DNA from: Lunatibacter salilacus
GTDB taxonomy: Bacteria; Bacteroidota; Bacteroidia; Cytophagales; Cyclobacteriaceae
Reading direction: 5' to 3'
Length of the DNA: 64,000 nucleotides
NCBI RefSeq assembly: GCF_009797935.1
Contig: NZ_VOLC01000003.1
Span: forward strand, 124,001-188,000
Part shown: positions 42,133-51,751 of the stretch, in pieces
Position numbering within the stretch: the first letter of the stretch is position 1
Layout: each line of letters starts with the position of its first letter
Position numbers and translations under genes: made by a program
The notes under the pieces: generated by a model
What the model saw: the letters and a program-made list of their open reading frames with translations, nothing else
The model's database searches: none
Told to the model about the DNA's origin: nothing

Positions 42133-45108
42133 CTATCGGCGATTCATTTGAGGTAGGGAACCGCCTGAACCGAAGAGGCGGTCGAATTCATTTTGAAGTT
42201 GGGTGGATTGTTCGGTATATCCCCTTTCTTTGAGTAGCGGTATAAAATAACGCAACATCTGTTCCGAAATAGCTGCTTCTCTATCCATAGGCCTACCCGT
42301 CTCCTCATAGAAGTCCAACAGTTGAATAGACTTTTTGGACATGTTATCAATTATGTCGATGGCGAGTTCGTCTTCTCCAAGCTCAAACAACAAGGGGACA
42401 GACTGGCCGCTGGCTAAATCGTAAGCAATGGCCTCATTGGGGAATTTTTCAACGCTGAGGAGCTGGATTTGCCGAGCCCGGTCCATGTCGTCCTCTTCCA
42501 TCAGCGCAATGGTTATGCTGTTCAGCACACTGCGGTGATTGGAGGTGAATCTGCGGTACTCGTCGTCAAAGTAATTATTAGGGTTGTCCATTCCCCGGTA
42601 GGCAAATTCCTCCGTGACGTTTCTGAATGCCAAGTCAGTGTTGACCAGTTCTTCTTGGTTATCAGGTTTTTGAATGGGCAATAGTCTATAGGTTAATCCC
42701 TCCATGACCACATGATCGCTAAGATCAAATCCGATGGTGGCGAGGGACGTATTGTTGAAGTAAATTGGCCGCTCCCAATCATTAGTGGCAATAAGGTCAA
42801 GAAGCATTAAGCTGCCCTTTGTGATGTAATTTCCCTTAATGCGGATATTGAGACGGGATATGGTCAGGTCTTCAAACTGGCTGGGAACAACACCTAATTC
42901 ACTTACTCTTTCTGGATTTACGTCAAGTGTCAAATTCCGGGCAGGAACGGTATATAGGTTGCTGGAATAGTTTGAGGTTAGCTTTAGTAGCTCGCTATTA
43001 TTCTTCAGTAGCTTAAGATATTCCTTCAAGGGCAGGGCCTCTATACCCCTATCCGTAACATAAAGGACATCATTTGTGCCTTTTTTAAAATTTTCGTACT
43101 CCAAAGTGAAATCCAGAGCGGCGGATTCGTTAATTGGCCGGGTCATTTGCTGTACATACCAATCTGTGTCGAAATAACTCAGTACGATAACGCGAACATC
43201 TGTCCGGAACCCTTCGACTTCCTGCACATACCAAAGTGGGAACGTATCGTTGTCACCACCTGTAAACAAGATGGCGTTGGGGGCACAAGATGCCAGGAAA
43301 TTCCGTGCGGAATCCACTGAGAAGAAGCGGGAAGTACGGTCATGGTCATTCCAGTTTTGAACCGCCATAATTGTCGGAACAGGCAACGTGATCAGGGTGG
43401 CGATTAACCCCGCAGTTACCGCGTTTTTGTTGATTTTTTTAAGTTGGTGCACCAGCCCGAGAACCCCAAATCCAATCCAAATGGCAAAGGCATAAAAGGA
43501 ACCTACATAGATGTAATCCCTTTCACGTGGCTCCACGGGCGGGGAATTCAGGTAAAGAACAAGGACTACGCCCATCATAAGGAATAGCATAAGCGTAAGC
43601 CAAAATGATTTTGTGTCGTACTTAGCCTGGAAAAACATGCCAATCAATCCAAGGATGAGGGGCAGCATAAAATAGTTGTTGTGCGCTTTGTTTTCTTTGA
43701 TATAATCCGGGAAGTTGGTGGATATTGTATTCCAGATATTTATGTAGGGTGCGTCACTGTAATCACTTTCCCTACCTGAAAAATTCCACATAAAGTATCT
43801 CCAGTACATATGGCCCAACTGATGGCTGAACATAAAATATAAGTTGTCAGCAAAAGTCGGTTCTTCTCCTTCCCTCAATCCAAGCTTGTCTCGGTATAAT
43901 TGTTTATGACGTTCTTGCGTCGAGTAAATTCTGGGCAGGATAGTAGTCTTTGCTGGATCATAGATACTTTGCAATTGGTAATCGACGATTTCATACCTGT
44001 CTTTCCCTTTGGCATATACCGGAGCGCCTTCCGTTTGATCGATCACCTCCGCGGTAAAGTATTGACCATGAAGTAATGGTCTGTAGCCGTACTGTTCCCG
44101 CTTTAGGTAGCTGACAAAGCTGATTATGTCCTTGGGATCGTTTTCGTTGATGACAGGCTCAGCATTGGCCCGGATCACGATAAGGGCATAGGAGCCGTAC
44201 CCTATCATTATAAATGTCAGGCAGAGAAGTACAGTGTTTAAAATGACCTTCCCGTGATTGAGCGAATACATAATGGCAGCAACAAGTCCTCCTACGAACA
44301 GGATTGAAAAAAAGATAATTCCTGACCCAAATGGAAGGCCTAGACTGTTGATAAAAAATATTTCAATGGAGCCAGCCGTCGAGGGTAGCCCAGGAATGAT
44401 TATGTTGTTAATAATAACCAACGCGACACCTCCGAGCAAAAAAGCGATAATCCCCCCTTTCAGGTTTGGTTCTTTATATTTTTTAAAGTAGACTACCAAT
44501 GCCAATGCAGGCAAAGTAACCAAATTCAACAAGTGAACGCCAATGGATAGACCAACTAGGTAGGCGATAAAAACCATGTATTGGTTTTCCTTTTTTGGAT
44601 CTTCGATAACGTCCCACTTCAAAAAGGCCCAAATGACAATTGCTGTAAAGAAGGAAGACATGGCATAAACTTCAGCTTCGACCGCTGAAAACCAGAAGCT
44701 ATCCGAAAAGGTGTAGGCCAATGAACCGATTATACCGGCTCCCATTAGTGAAACGGTCTGTCCCAGCGTTTCCATTCCGGGCTGAATCTGCAATAATTTT
44801 CTGCCTAACAAGGTGATGGTCCAGAATAAAAACAAGATGGTGAAACCCGAAAAGAGTGCGCTCCCTATATTCATCCAGAAGGCAACTTGAAGGCCGTCAC
44901 CTAAGGCCAAGAAACTAAACATCCTATATATAATGAGGAAGAAGGGAGCTCCGGGGGGGTGGGGGACCTGAAGTTTGTAGGCAACTGCGATAAATTCACC
45001 TGGATCCCAGAAGCTGGCAGTTTCTTCCGCTGTCAATATATAGGTTAGGGAAGCAATGAAAAAAACGACCCAGCCGGTAATATTATTTACCTGATTGTAC
45101 TTGTGCAT
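42133..45108 (-). CDS. DUF2723 membrane protein, putative GT-C O-mannosyltransferase
   Basis: A 991-residue integral membrane protein. The N-terminal DUF2723 domain has the WDPGEF loop (Asp35, Glu38) after the first membrane helix, matching the acidic loop of GT-C glycosyltransferases; about a dozen hydrophobic helices cover residues 10-600. A soluble, periplasm-facing C-terminal part (about 600-991) includes the FTGGDNDTFPLWYVQE segment and helical repeats. Human TMEM260, which has a DUF2723 domain, is an O-mannosyltransferase, and many Bacteroidota O-glycosylate secreted proteins starting with mannose. A role in that pathway is therefore inferred, not shown. It is monocistronic, flanked by repeat-rich and AT-rich gaps. 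Confidence 0.8.
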   Translation of the reverse strand: MHKYNQVNNITGWVVFFIASLTYILTAEETASFWDPGEFIAVAYKLQVPHPPGAPFFLIIYRMFSFLALGDGLQVAFWMNIGSALFSGFTILFLFWTITLLGRKLLQIQPGMETLGQTVSLMGAGIIGSLAYTFSDSFWFSAVEAEVYAMSSFFTAIVIWAFLKWDVIEDPKKENQYMVFIAYLVGLSIGVHLLNLVTLPALALVVYFKKYKEPNLKGGIIAFLLGGVALVIINNIIIPGLPSTAGSIEIFFINSLGLPFGSGIIFFSILFVGGLVAAIMYSLNHGKVILNTVLLCLTFIMIGYGSYALIVIRANAEPVINENDPKDIISFVSYLKREQYGYRPLLHGQYFTAEVIDQTEGAPVYAKGKDRYEIVDYQLQSIYDPAKTTILPRIYSTQERHKQLYRDKLGLREGEEPTFADNLYFMFSHQLGHMYWRYFMWNFSGRESDYSDAPYINIWNTISTNFPDYIKENKAHNNYFMLPLILGLIGMFFQAKYDTKSFWLTLMLFLMMGVVLVLYLNSPPVEPRERDYIYVGSFYAFAIWIGFGVLGLVHQLKKINKNAVTAGLIATLITLPVPTIMAVQNWNDHDRTSRFFSVDSARNFLASCAPNAILFTGGDNDTFPLWYVQEVEGFRTDVRVIVLSYFDTDWYVQQMTRPINESAALDFTLEYENFKKGTNDVLYVTDRGIEALPLKEYLKLLKNNSELLKLTSNYSSNLYTVPARNLTLDVNPERVSELGVVPSQFEDLTISRLNIRIKGNYITKGSLMLLDLIATNDWERPIYFNNTSLATIGFDLSDHVVMEGLTYRLLPIQKPDNQEELVNTDLAFRNVTEEFAYRGMDNPNNYFDDEYRRFTSNHRSVLNSITIALMEEDDMDRARQIQLLSVEKFPNEAIAYDLASGQSVPLLFELGEDELAIDIIDNMSKKSIQLLDFYEETGRPMDREAAISEQMLRYFIPLLKERGYTEQSTQLQNEFDRLFGSGGSLPQMNRR

Positions 45109-45527
45109 GTGGAATACTTAGTTGTAAGGAAAAGCGAAAATAAAAAAAATTATCAGGAATAATGGCTAAATTAACTTTATTTAAAAATGGAGAGCTGTTG
45201 TCAAATACAGTTAGTGGTCGGTACCGACTTTGAAATCAATGACTCGTGGAATTTAATTTGACGTCATTAACTGAGACTTTTATAGAGGTAGATAAAGAAT
45301 TTTTTATGCGTTTTAATTTATTAAATACAGTATAAACGATTATTTTATAAGATTAAATCCTTATAAAATAAGTTAAAAATTGATAAGAGTAAAATATTGT
45401 AAAGTTGTTTGTAATTGTTTGAATAAAATTTTATGTATTTAAAATACACAAAAGTGGTTTTTAAATAAAATTATTTCATACCTTTAGATCGGTAATTAAA
45501 CAAAGACATTTTTAAAAACTAACAGTC
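45109..45527. other. 419 bp AT-rich divergent gap
   Basis: Holds the leaders of the DUF2723 gene (minus) and the SAF-domain dehydrogenase (plus). A perfect 12 bp palindrome GTCGGTACCGAC lies at 45217-45228. TACCTTTA at 45479-45486 is a one-mismatch -7 box 41 bases before the dehydrogenase start. I see no gene; a 23-codon frame near 45164 is too short to support. Confidence 0.5.
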
Positions 45528-46718
45528 ATGAAAAACAACTTCGGAAAGCTTATCAGGGTTGGAATAGTAGGAACAGGAGGGATTAGTAGGGGATTGGCCA
45601 AGCTAATTGCCAGAAGGAAGGACATGGTGATATCTAAAATCCTAACGAGAAGAAAAGGGGTTATAGAAGATATTGGTGTCAATCAGGAATATATCACCAA
45701 TGACGCACAACGGATACTTGAACTGTCAGACGTTCTGGTAGTAAGTACAGGAGATCCGATTTATTCCACGCAGATTATTGAATTGGCGTTTACGTATGGG
45801 GTTCCCGTCGTGACAATGGATGCAGATACGCAGGTGCTCACGGGCAGCTATTTGTCCAAAAGGGGTGTGATTACAGAAGCAAACGGAGATCAGCCGGGCG
45901 TGTTGGCATCCTTGAATCAGGAAGTGATCCAAATGGGATTCAAGCCGCTGGTCTATGGAAATATCAAGGGATTTTTAAACCAAAATCCTTCCTTGGAGGA
46001 TATGTTGTACTGGGCACAAAAGCAGGGATATAGCTTGAGTTCAGTTACCTCCTTCACAGATGGAACGAAGTTACAAATTGAGCAGGCATTGGTGGCGAAT
46101 GGTTTGGGTGTAGACTTGGCAAAACGCGGAATGATTGGCTATGAGACAAATGATTTCCAGGAAGGAGCATTTGCATTGGCCCATGAAGCACAGAATTTGA
46201 AGAAAGTATTAAGTGACTATATCATCTCCAAAGAATCTCCTCCGGGTGTGTTTATCACAGCTACCCACCAAGAGGATTTGGCACCGGAGTTGAAAACATA
46301 CAAACTAGGGGATGGGCCGTTCTATTTGCTATACAAGCCGACCCATTTATGTTTCTTTGAGATACCGAATACTATATTAAATCTCCTTCACCGTGATGAG
46401 ATTTTACTGGACAACGGTAGTGTCCCAAGTGCTTCTGTCGCTACCATTGCCAAAAGAAGACTTGAAGCGGGTACATTTATTGAGAAAGGTATTGGAAGTA
46501 TGGATGTAAGGGGAGAGGCAATGATGATCGCTGACGATCCAAATCACGTACCAGTGGGGCTCATGAGTAATGTGCGTGTGAAAAGAAATGTGGAGCCTGG
46601 CCAGTTGATTACTTTTGACGATGTGGAAATCCCCGATTCTTTGGCTTATGTGGCATGGAAAGAGACTTTAACGAATGTTGTTGACCCATCTATTGTTGTT
46701 GATTTGATTAAGAAATAA
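45528..46718 (+). CDS. Homoserine-dehydrogenase-like oxidoreductase with SAF domain
   Basis: A 396-residue protein of the COG4091 type: an N-terminal Rossmann domain (RVGIVGTGGISRGLAKLI, residues 10-27), a central catalytic region (about 120-300), and a C-terminal SAF domain (about 315-390, with KRNVEPGQLITFDDVEIPD). Related proteins are annotated as predicted homoserine dehydrogenases, but activity is not established for this type; some relatives act in carbohydrate-acid catabolism. It is a single-gene unit with a near-consensus -7 box and a strong terminator. Substrate unknown. Confidence 0.8.
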   Translation: MKNNFGKLIRVGIVGTGGISRGLAKLIARRKDMVISKILTRRKGVIEDIGVNQEYITNDAQRILELSDVLVVSTGDPIYSTQIIELAFTYGVPVVTMDADTQVLTGSYLSKRGVITEANGDQPGVLASLNQEVIQMGFKPLVYGNIKGFLNQNPSLEDMLYWAQKQGYSLSSVTSFTDGTKLQIEQALVANGLGVDLAKRGMIGYETNDFQEGAFALAHEAQNLKKVLSDYIISKESPPGVFITATHQEDLAPELKTYKLGDGPFYLLYKPTHLCFFEIPNTILNLLHRDEILLDNGSVPSASVATIAKRRLEAGTFIEKGIGSMDVRGEAMMIADDPNHVPVGLMSNVRVKRNVEPGQLITFDDVEIPDSLAYVAWKETLTNVVDPSIVVDLIKK

Positions 46719-46762
46719 AGATAGCTGTTAATTTTTTTATATAATTGCCAATCAGGTCTATT

Positions 46763-46808
46763 CGCCAGGGATTCCGTGAGGAATCCCGGCGGATGGGCTT
46801 GTTTTTTT
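46763..46808 (+). terminator. Terminator after the SAF-domain dehydrogenase gene
   Basis: CGCC-A-GGGATTCC and GGAATCCC-GGCG form a 12 bp stem with a GTGA loop. A T run (GTTTTTTTTG) follows after a short spacer, beginning at 46801. Confidence 0.8.
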
Positions 46809-46941
46809 TGCGATTTATCTGAACCAATTCAATCTGTTTCCCTTCAACCTATCCTCGATTCTGTGACAAAAGAAACCTTTTTCTTTATTTTTGTTACGGG
46901 ACGAAATCTTTTATAATTAAGAAGTGTTTCAAAGGAAAATC

Positions 46942-48219
46942 ATGGTTTTGTCTCTTCTTTTCAAGATGCTATATAATCAACGAGGACGTTCAATTAATGT
47001 AAAGGGATGCACCCGAAGGTATTTCCTGCTTTTGTCGATTGTGTGTTGTTGTTTATTGGTCCCTAAGCAGCATGCTTACAGCCAAATGAACTACCCTGAG
47101 CTTACTACCGATATCGGCTCTCAGGAATCTTATTTGTTGCTTGATAAGGGATTGCAGTTTAGGATCACAGATGCTGTGAACAGCATGTATAATTTTGATT
47201 TTGCTACCGCAGAGCGTGGCTTTCAAGTATTGCGTTATACCTATCCCGAACATCCCTTACCCGATTTCCTGATGGGTTTGAGTCAGTGGTGGAAAATTGC
47301 TGTCGACATTGAAAACAAAACCTTTGATGATCCTTTCATCCGGTATATGGATACGGCGATTGATAAGGCCAAAAAGATGTATGATACAGATCCTACCAAC
47401 AAAGAGGCGGCTTTTTTCCTTGCTGGAGCCTATGGATTTCAAGGTAGACTTTACAGTGAAAGGCAAAGTTGGACCAAGGCGACTTTTGCAGGCAAAAATG
47501 CACTTAAATACTTGGAATTGAGTAAAGGAGAGGATGAATTAAATCCTGAATTGCTGTTGGGTGATGCCTTGTTCAATTATTTTTCGGTTTGGATACCTCA
47601 AAATTACCCGCTTTTAAAACCAATCCTCGCTTTTTTTCCGAAAGGAAACAAGGAGTTGGGGTTGAAGCAATTGGAGGAGGTTGCGGAAAATGCTTTTTAT
47701 GCACGCGTGGAAGCGCAGTATTTCCTTTTTAGACTTTATGCATCAGAGGAAAAAAGCCCTTTCAAAGCACTGAACATCACCTCCTACCTTCATGACAAGT
47801 ATCCTAATAACCCCTATTTTCATCGTTTTTTAGCCCGTCAATTGTATGTCGTGGGAAGAGGGGCTGATGCCATGCAGGTTAGTTTGGAGATATTGAGGCG
47901 CATCGATGAAAATTGGACGGGATATGAATCAAACAGCGGCCGCTACGCTGCTTTTTTTGCAGGCCAGTATTTAGAAAAGTCAGGGGACAGCAGTCAGGCT
48001 AAGTTCTACTATAAGAAGGCCATATCATATGGAGAAGAGACAGAAAGTCAGGAAAGTGGCTACCATTTATATGCTTTGATCCAGTTAGGTAAACTTGAAA
48101 CTTCAAACGGTGATAAAAAGATAGCGAAAGCATATTTTGACCAAGTGAAAAAATATGCCAAGAGAAAACACCCGGCCCACAAAGAAGCAAGAGATTTTAT
48201 AAAGAAGAATAAACTATAG
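46942..48219 (+). CDS. Exported TPR-type protein
   Basis: A protein of about 425 residues made of helical repeats (TPR-like, for example NKEAAFFLAGAYGFQGR and SSQAKFYYKKAISYGEE). The N-terminal part is basic and then hydrophobic (YFLLLSIVCCCLLV) before AYSQMNY, which reads as a signal peptide with an unusually long n-region. ATG 46942 is preferred; GTG 46924 is possible, and a start nearer the hydrophobic segment cannot be excluded. I do not recognise a specific family. It is separated from the Lrp regulator by 210 bases with its own promoter, so it is probably not in an operon. Confidence 0.75.
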   Translation: MVLSLLFKMLYNQRGRSINVKGCTRRYFLLLSIVCCCLLVPKQHAYSQMNYPELTTDIGSQESYLLLDKGLQFRITDAVNSMYNFDFATAERGFQVLRYTYPEHPLPDFLMGLSQWWKIAVDIENKTFDDPFIRYMDTAIDKAKKMYDTDPTNKEAAFFLAGAYGFQGRLYSERQSWTKATFAGKNALKYLELSKGEDELNPELLLGDALFNYFSVWIPQNYPLLKPILAFFPKGNKELGLKQLEEVAENAFYARVEAQYFLFRLYASEEKSPFKALNITSYLHDKYPNNPYFHRFLARQLYVVGRGADAMQVSLEILRRIDENWTGYESNSGRYAAFFAGQYLEKSGDSSQAKFYYKKAISYGEETESQESGYHLYALIQLGKLETSNGDKKIAKAYFDQVKKYAKRKHPAHKEARDFIKKNKL

Positions 48220-48341
48220 GTTGGGGTTTTTTATTTGAAAATAAAATTATTCAGCAGTATATTTGAGTTTTCAACTTAATGAAGCGTAGATTACACTGTT
48301 TTATTAAAGAAATTAATCAATTTTATAACAATATTTTGTCC

Positions 48342-48371
48342 TTTGGTCCGTTTTTTGCGTATATACCTTTA
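48342..48371 (+). promoter_or_regulatory. Promoter of the Lrp/AsnC-family gene
   Basis: TTTG at 48342-48345, an 18-base spacer, then TACCTTTA at 48364-48371 (consensus TAnnTTTG with one mismatch). It lies 58 bases before the start codon and is the best full promoter match in the window. Confidence 0.65.
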
Positions 48372-48429
48372 AAATAAATACTAATTATATTAATTTTTGC
48401 CGCATTAAATTCGGTAAATTCTTTAAAAC

Positions 48430-48912
48430 ATGGATAATTACATAAAAGTGAAATTTGACAAGATAGATCGTAAGATTCTCGAAATTCTCCAGGCAAATGC
48501 GAAAATCACAAATGCCCAGCTTTCTAAAGATATCGGTTTATCTCCGGCTCCTACCTTGGAGCGGGTCAAGAAATTGGAGCAGAGTGGTATCATCAAGAGT
48601 TACCACGCAAAGTTGGACCCTGAGAAAATAGGGCTTGGTGTAAGCACGTTTGTACTTGTGGGATTGATAGGGCACAATAAAACGAATATTGAGGCCTTTA
48701 TGAAAGAAATCGATCATATATCTGAAGTAATAGAATGTCATCATATTACTGGGACAGGAGACTTCATTTTAAAGATTATTTCAAAAGACATTACCTCCTA
48801 TCAAAAGTTGATGTTGGAGAAAGTAAGTGAAATTAAAGAAGTTGATTCAATGCAGTCGATGGTGATTTTATCAACATTCAAAGACAGCAAGGTATTGCCT
48901 ATTCCTGCTTAA
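48430..48912 (+). CDS. Lrp/AsnC-family transcriptional regulator
   Basis: A 160-residue regulator with an N-terminal winged helix-turn-helix (about residues 10-65: KIDRKILEILQANAKITNAQ, then LSPAPTLERVKKLEQSGII) and a C-terminal RAM ligand-binding domain (about 75-150, with CHHITGTGDFILKI). Members sense amino acids and regulate amino-acid metabolism; the ligand here is unknown. It has its own promoter and a clean terminator, so it is monocistronic, and autoregulation is plausible. Neighbouring genes do not identify the regulon. Confidence 0.95.
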   Translation: MDNYIKVKFDKIDRKILEILQANAKITNAQLSKDIGLSPAPTLERVKKLEQSGIIKSYHAKLDPEKIGLGVSTFVLVGLIGHNKTNIEAFMKEIDHISEVIECHHITGTGDFILKIISKDITSYQKLMLEKVSEIKEVDSMQSMVILSTFKDSKVLPIPA

Positions 48913-48942
48913 GGGAAATTGCTTTGTTTTATTTACTTTCGT

Positions 48943-48968
48943 AGGTGGCCTTCGGGTCACCTTTTTTT
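48943..48968 (+). terminator. Terminator after the Lrp/AsnC-family gene
   Basis: AGGTGGCC and GGTCACCT form an 8 bp stem capped by a TTCG tetraloop, followed by TTTTTT. It is a textbook intrinsic terminator. Confidence 0.93.
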
Positions 48969-48977
48969 ATTTAAGCG

Positions 48978-49529
48978 ATGAAGAATCCCTGGAAAACCAT
49001 ATCTAAAAAACTAGTTTACTCAAATCCCTGGATAAGAGTAGAAGAACACCAAGTGATCAATCCCAAAGGCGGACCGGGAATTTATGGTCAGGTGCATTTT
49101 AAAAACAAGGCTATAGGCATAGTTCCATTGGACTCAAACCTAAATACATGGTTAATCGGACAATACCGCTATACCTTGGAAGAATATTCCTGGGAAATAC
49201 CCATGGGAGGCGGACCAGAGGAGGATAATCTGCTAGTCAGTGCACAGCGGGAGTTGAGAGAAGAGACGGGATTTTCGGCCTCTAAGTGGACCAATATCCT
49301 CCGCATTCATACGTCAAATTCTGTGACAGATGAAGAGGGGTTTGTATTTTTGGCAGAGGATCTTACTGCGGGCGAGACGGAGTTCGATGAAACAGAAGAC
49401 TTGCAGATTCAAAGATTACCGTTTATGGAGGCGGTGGATAAAGTAATGAACGGAGAAATCACGGATGCGATAAGCATCGCGGGAATTTTGAAAGTCGAAA
49501 AAATATTGAGAGAACAGGGTAGGATCTAA
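48978..49529 (+). CDS. Nudix hydrolase, ADP-ribose pyrophosphatase-like
   Basis: A 183-residue enzyme that cleaves a nucleoside diphosphate linked to another group. The Nudix box is present near residues 75-97: GGGPEEDN..SAQRELREETGF, with the RExxEExG core as RELREETG. The surrounding fold (GQYRYTLEEYSWEIPMGG) is like that of ADP-ribose/ADP-sugar pyrophosphatases. It starts 16 bases before the MATE gene stop-to-start gap and is probably co-transcribed with it. The exact substrate is not predictable. Confidence 0.92.
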   Translation: MKNPWKTISKKLVYSNPWIRVEEHQVINPKGGPGIYGQVHFKNKAIGIVPLDSNLNTWLIGQYRYTLEEYSWEIPMGGGPEEDNLLVSAQRELREETGFSASKWTNILRIHTSNSVTDEEGFVFLAEDLTAGETEFDETEDLQIQRLPFMEAVDKVMNGEITDAISIAGILKVEKILREQGRI

Positions 49530-49546
49530 CTCTTTCCATAAAATTC

Positions 49547-50920
49547 ATGGGTATTTCAAAGTACACAAGTCAGTTTAGTCTAACTTTTAAATTGGCCTAT
49601 CCGGTAATGTTGAGTCAGCTTGGACAGGTGATGGTTGGGGTTGTAGATAACGTCATGGTAGGCAGGCTAGGTGCGGAAACCTTAGCTGCGGCCTCATTGG
49701 CAAACAGTATTTTTTTTCTAATCATGATGTTTGGAATCGGGATCTCCATGGCCATAACCCCACTTGTGGCCGTGGCAGAAGGGGAAGGGAAGAAAAGGCG
49801 GATTACCAAACTTTTTAATCATGGCTTTGTGATCAATTTGGTTACCGGTGTCCTCTTATTTGGTATTGTACTGGGTTTTTCTCCGGGGATCCACTATCTC
49901 GGACAACCGGAAGAAGTGGTGGTTCTGGCCATTCCGTACCTCCTGATAATTACGTTTTCCTTAGTGCCATTAATGTTTTTCCAGACATTTAAGCAGTTTG
50001 TCGAGGGGCTCTCGCAGACCCGGCAGGCCATGACCATTACACTTATTTGCAACGTAATCAATATTTTCCTGAATTGGGTCCTTATTTATGGGGAATTGGG
50101 GTTTCCGGCACTGGGACTTAACGGAGCAGGATGGGCTACTTTGATCTCGAGGGTGTTGATGGGGGGAATTATTTACTATTATGTCAAAGGCTCCAAGCGG
50201 TATAGAAGGTATCGGACTCCCTTGGTTTTCAAAAATCTGAGTCGGCCAATAATTGGACGAATGCTCAAAATTGGGGTTCCCACAGGGTTCCAGTTTGTGT
50301 TCGAGGTGGGGGCCTTTAGTACGGCGGCCATCATGATGGGGTGGATGGGTGTCAATGCGTTGGCGGCACACCAGATAGCCATCAACCTTGCCTCCGTCAG
50401 CTATATGATGGCCTCCGGGTTGTCTGCCGCCGCCATGGTCCGGGTAGGTAACCAATTGGGAAGAAAAGATATTGTCACGTTGCGGGAAGTAGCATTTTCT
50501 ATTTTCGGAATGGTGGCTATCTTTATGTCCTTTTTTGCGATTATGTTCATTGTATTCAGAAACCATCTTCCACTGATCTATATCGATGATATAGGTGTGG
50601 TAAACACAGCCGCTACCTTGTTGATTATAGCAGGCATATTTCAGCTGTCCGATGGCCTGCAAGTTGTCGGGCTGGGAGCCCTTCGGGGTCTGTCCGACCT
50701 TAAAGTCCCCACTCTCGTAACATTGATAGCCTATTGGGTCGTGGGACTACCATTGGGATATGTCCTGGCCTTTGTGTTTGATATGCGGGAGACCGGCGTT
50801 TGGATAGGACTGTTAACGGGACTTACCGCAACTGCCATTCTCCTGATTTATCGGTTTGACCGCCTCACCAAACGGATGCTGAATACACATCATCAGCCAC
50901 CGCACGAGATGGCTCCGTAG
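49547..50920 (+). CDS. MATE-family multidrug efflux transporter
   Basis: A 457-residue inner-membrane antiporter with about 12 membrane helices in two repeated halves. Family features are MLSQLGQVMVGVVDNVMVGR near the N-terminus (residues about 21-40) and a matching second-half segment GVPTGFQFVFEVGAFSTAA. It belongs to the NorM-like branch, which uses Na+ or H+ to export cationic drugs or metabolites. It starts 17 bases after the Nudix gene. A 230-codon minus-strand frame inside it is a shadow of the coding pattern. A short AAACCTGG palindrome follows the stop. Confidence 0.95.
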   Translation: MGISKYTSQFSLTFKLAYPVMLSQLGQVMVGVVDNVMVGRLGAETLAAASLANSIFFLIMMFGIGISMAITPLVAVAEGEGKKRRITKLFNHGFVINLVTGVLLFGIVLGFSPGIHYLGQPEEVVVLAIPYLLIITFSLVPLMFFQTFKQFVEGLSQTRQAMTITLICNVINIFLNWVLIYGELGFPALGLNGAGWATLISRVLMGGIIYYYVKGSKRYRRYRTPLVFKNLSRPIIGRMLKIGVPTGFQFVFEVGAFSTAAIMMGWMGVNALAAHQIAINLASVSYMMASGLSAAAMVRVGNQLGRKDIVTLREVAFSIFGMVAIFMSFFAIMFIVFRNHLPLIYIDDIGVVNTAATLLIIAGIFQLSDGLQVVGLGALRGLSDLKVPTLVTLIAYWVVGLPLGYVLAFVFDMRETGVWIGLLTGLTATAILLIYRFDRLTKRMLNTHHQPPHEMAP

Positions 50921-50950
50921 AAAATTCATTTTAATTTTGAGGGTAAATCT

Positions 50951-50986
50951 TCTTAATTTTATGGGTAAAAAACCTGGCAGGTTTGT
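50951..50986. repeat. AAACCTGG element, partial copy 3
   Basis: Reads ATGGGTAAAAAACCTGG and contains the palindrome AAACCTG-G-CAGGTTT (50970-50984). It corresponds to the loop end and right arm of the full elements. It lies about 30 bases after the MATE stop. Confidence 0.55.
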
Positions 50987-51022
50987 AAATTATTTTCATC
51001 AAAGCTTAATTCAACAATTCAG

Positions 51023-51751
51023 ATGGCAAAAAAACTATACATAGTGACCGGTAGCAGCAAAGGATTGGGAAAAGCTCTCGTGACCCAGTTGTTGGAGGAT
51101 TTGGAAACCTATATCATCGGTATTTCCCGACAGGATGAACCCTCCAAAGACAGATACACCCACCTATCTCTGGACTTATCGGATACGGATAAATTAGTGA
51201 ATGCATTAGATGAGATTTTCCCATCCGGTAACTATGATGAACTCACATTGATAAACAATGCAGGTTGGATCGGGGAAATTGCACCAATTGGAAAACTTAA
51301 TCCTCAGGGAATTTTGGATATTCACCGAATCAATCTAGTAGCACCCGCTATTCTAATGAATGCTTTCACCGCGGCCTACAGAAAGAGCTCCGCCAAAAAA
51401 ACGGTTATCAATATAAGTTCGGGAGCGGCCGGAAAGGCTGTTGACGGCTGGAGTGGCTACTGTGCTTCCAAAGCAGCATTGAATCAGATGACCCTCGTGG
51501 CCCAGCAGGAGGCCGAATTGCACCAATTGGGGATTAGGTATATAGCCCTTTCTCCGGGAATTATTGATACGCCCATGCAGGAAAATATCCGATCAGCATC
51601 TTCCGAAAATTTCAGCCAAGTGAGAAAATTTCAGGGATTTAAAGCCGAAAACCAACTAAGTAGCCCGGCAGAAACCGCAGGGAAGGTTATTTTTCTTTTA
51701 AGGAATTTGGATGCCATGCCCGGGGTTTTATTGGATGTCAGGGAATTCTGA
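51023..51751 (+). CDS. SDR-family oxidoreductase (sepiapterin reductase-like)
   Basis: A 242-residue SDR. The cofactor motif TGSSKGLGKA is at the N-terminus, INNAG is near residue 80, and the catalytic Tyr and Lys are in YCASKAALNQ. The LSPGIIDTPMQENIR segment and overall pattern are like the sepiapterin reductase/YhdF group, which reduce carbonyls of pterins or other small molecules with NADPH. It is convergent with and overlaps the sixA-like gene by 24 bases at the 3' ends. It is distinct from the SDR at 25243, with a different cofactor motif and C-terminus. Confidence 0.92.
   Translation: MAKKLYIVTGSSKGLGKALVTQLLEDLETYIIGISRQDEPSKDRYTHLSLDLSDTDKLVNALDEIFPSGNYDELTLINNAGWIGEIAPIGKLNPQGILDIHRINLVAPAILMNAFTAAYRKSSAKKTVINISSGAAGKAVDGWSGYCASKAALNQMTLVAQQEAELHQLGIRYIALSPGIIDTPMQENIRSASSENFSQVRKFQGFKAENQLSSPAETAGKVIFLLRNLDAMPGVLLDVREF

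Noticed and set aside
49970-50662. 230-codon minus-strand gene inside the MATE gene
   Set aside because: It is antisense to a clear transporter, with a His/Pro-rich composition typical of reverse-frame shadows.
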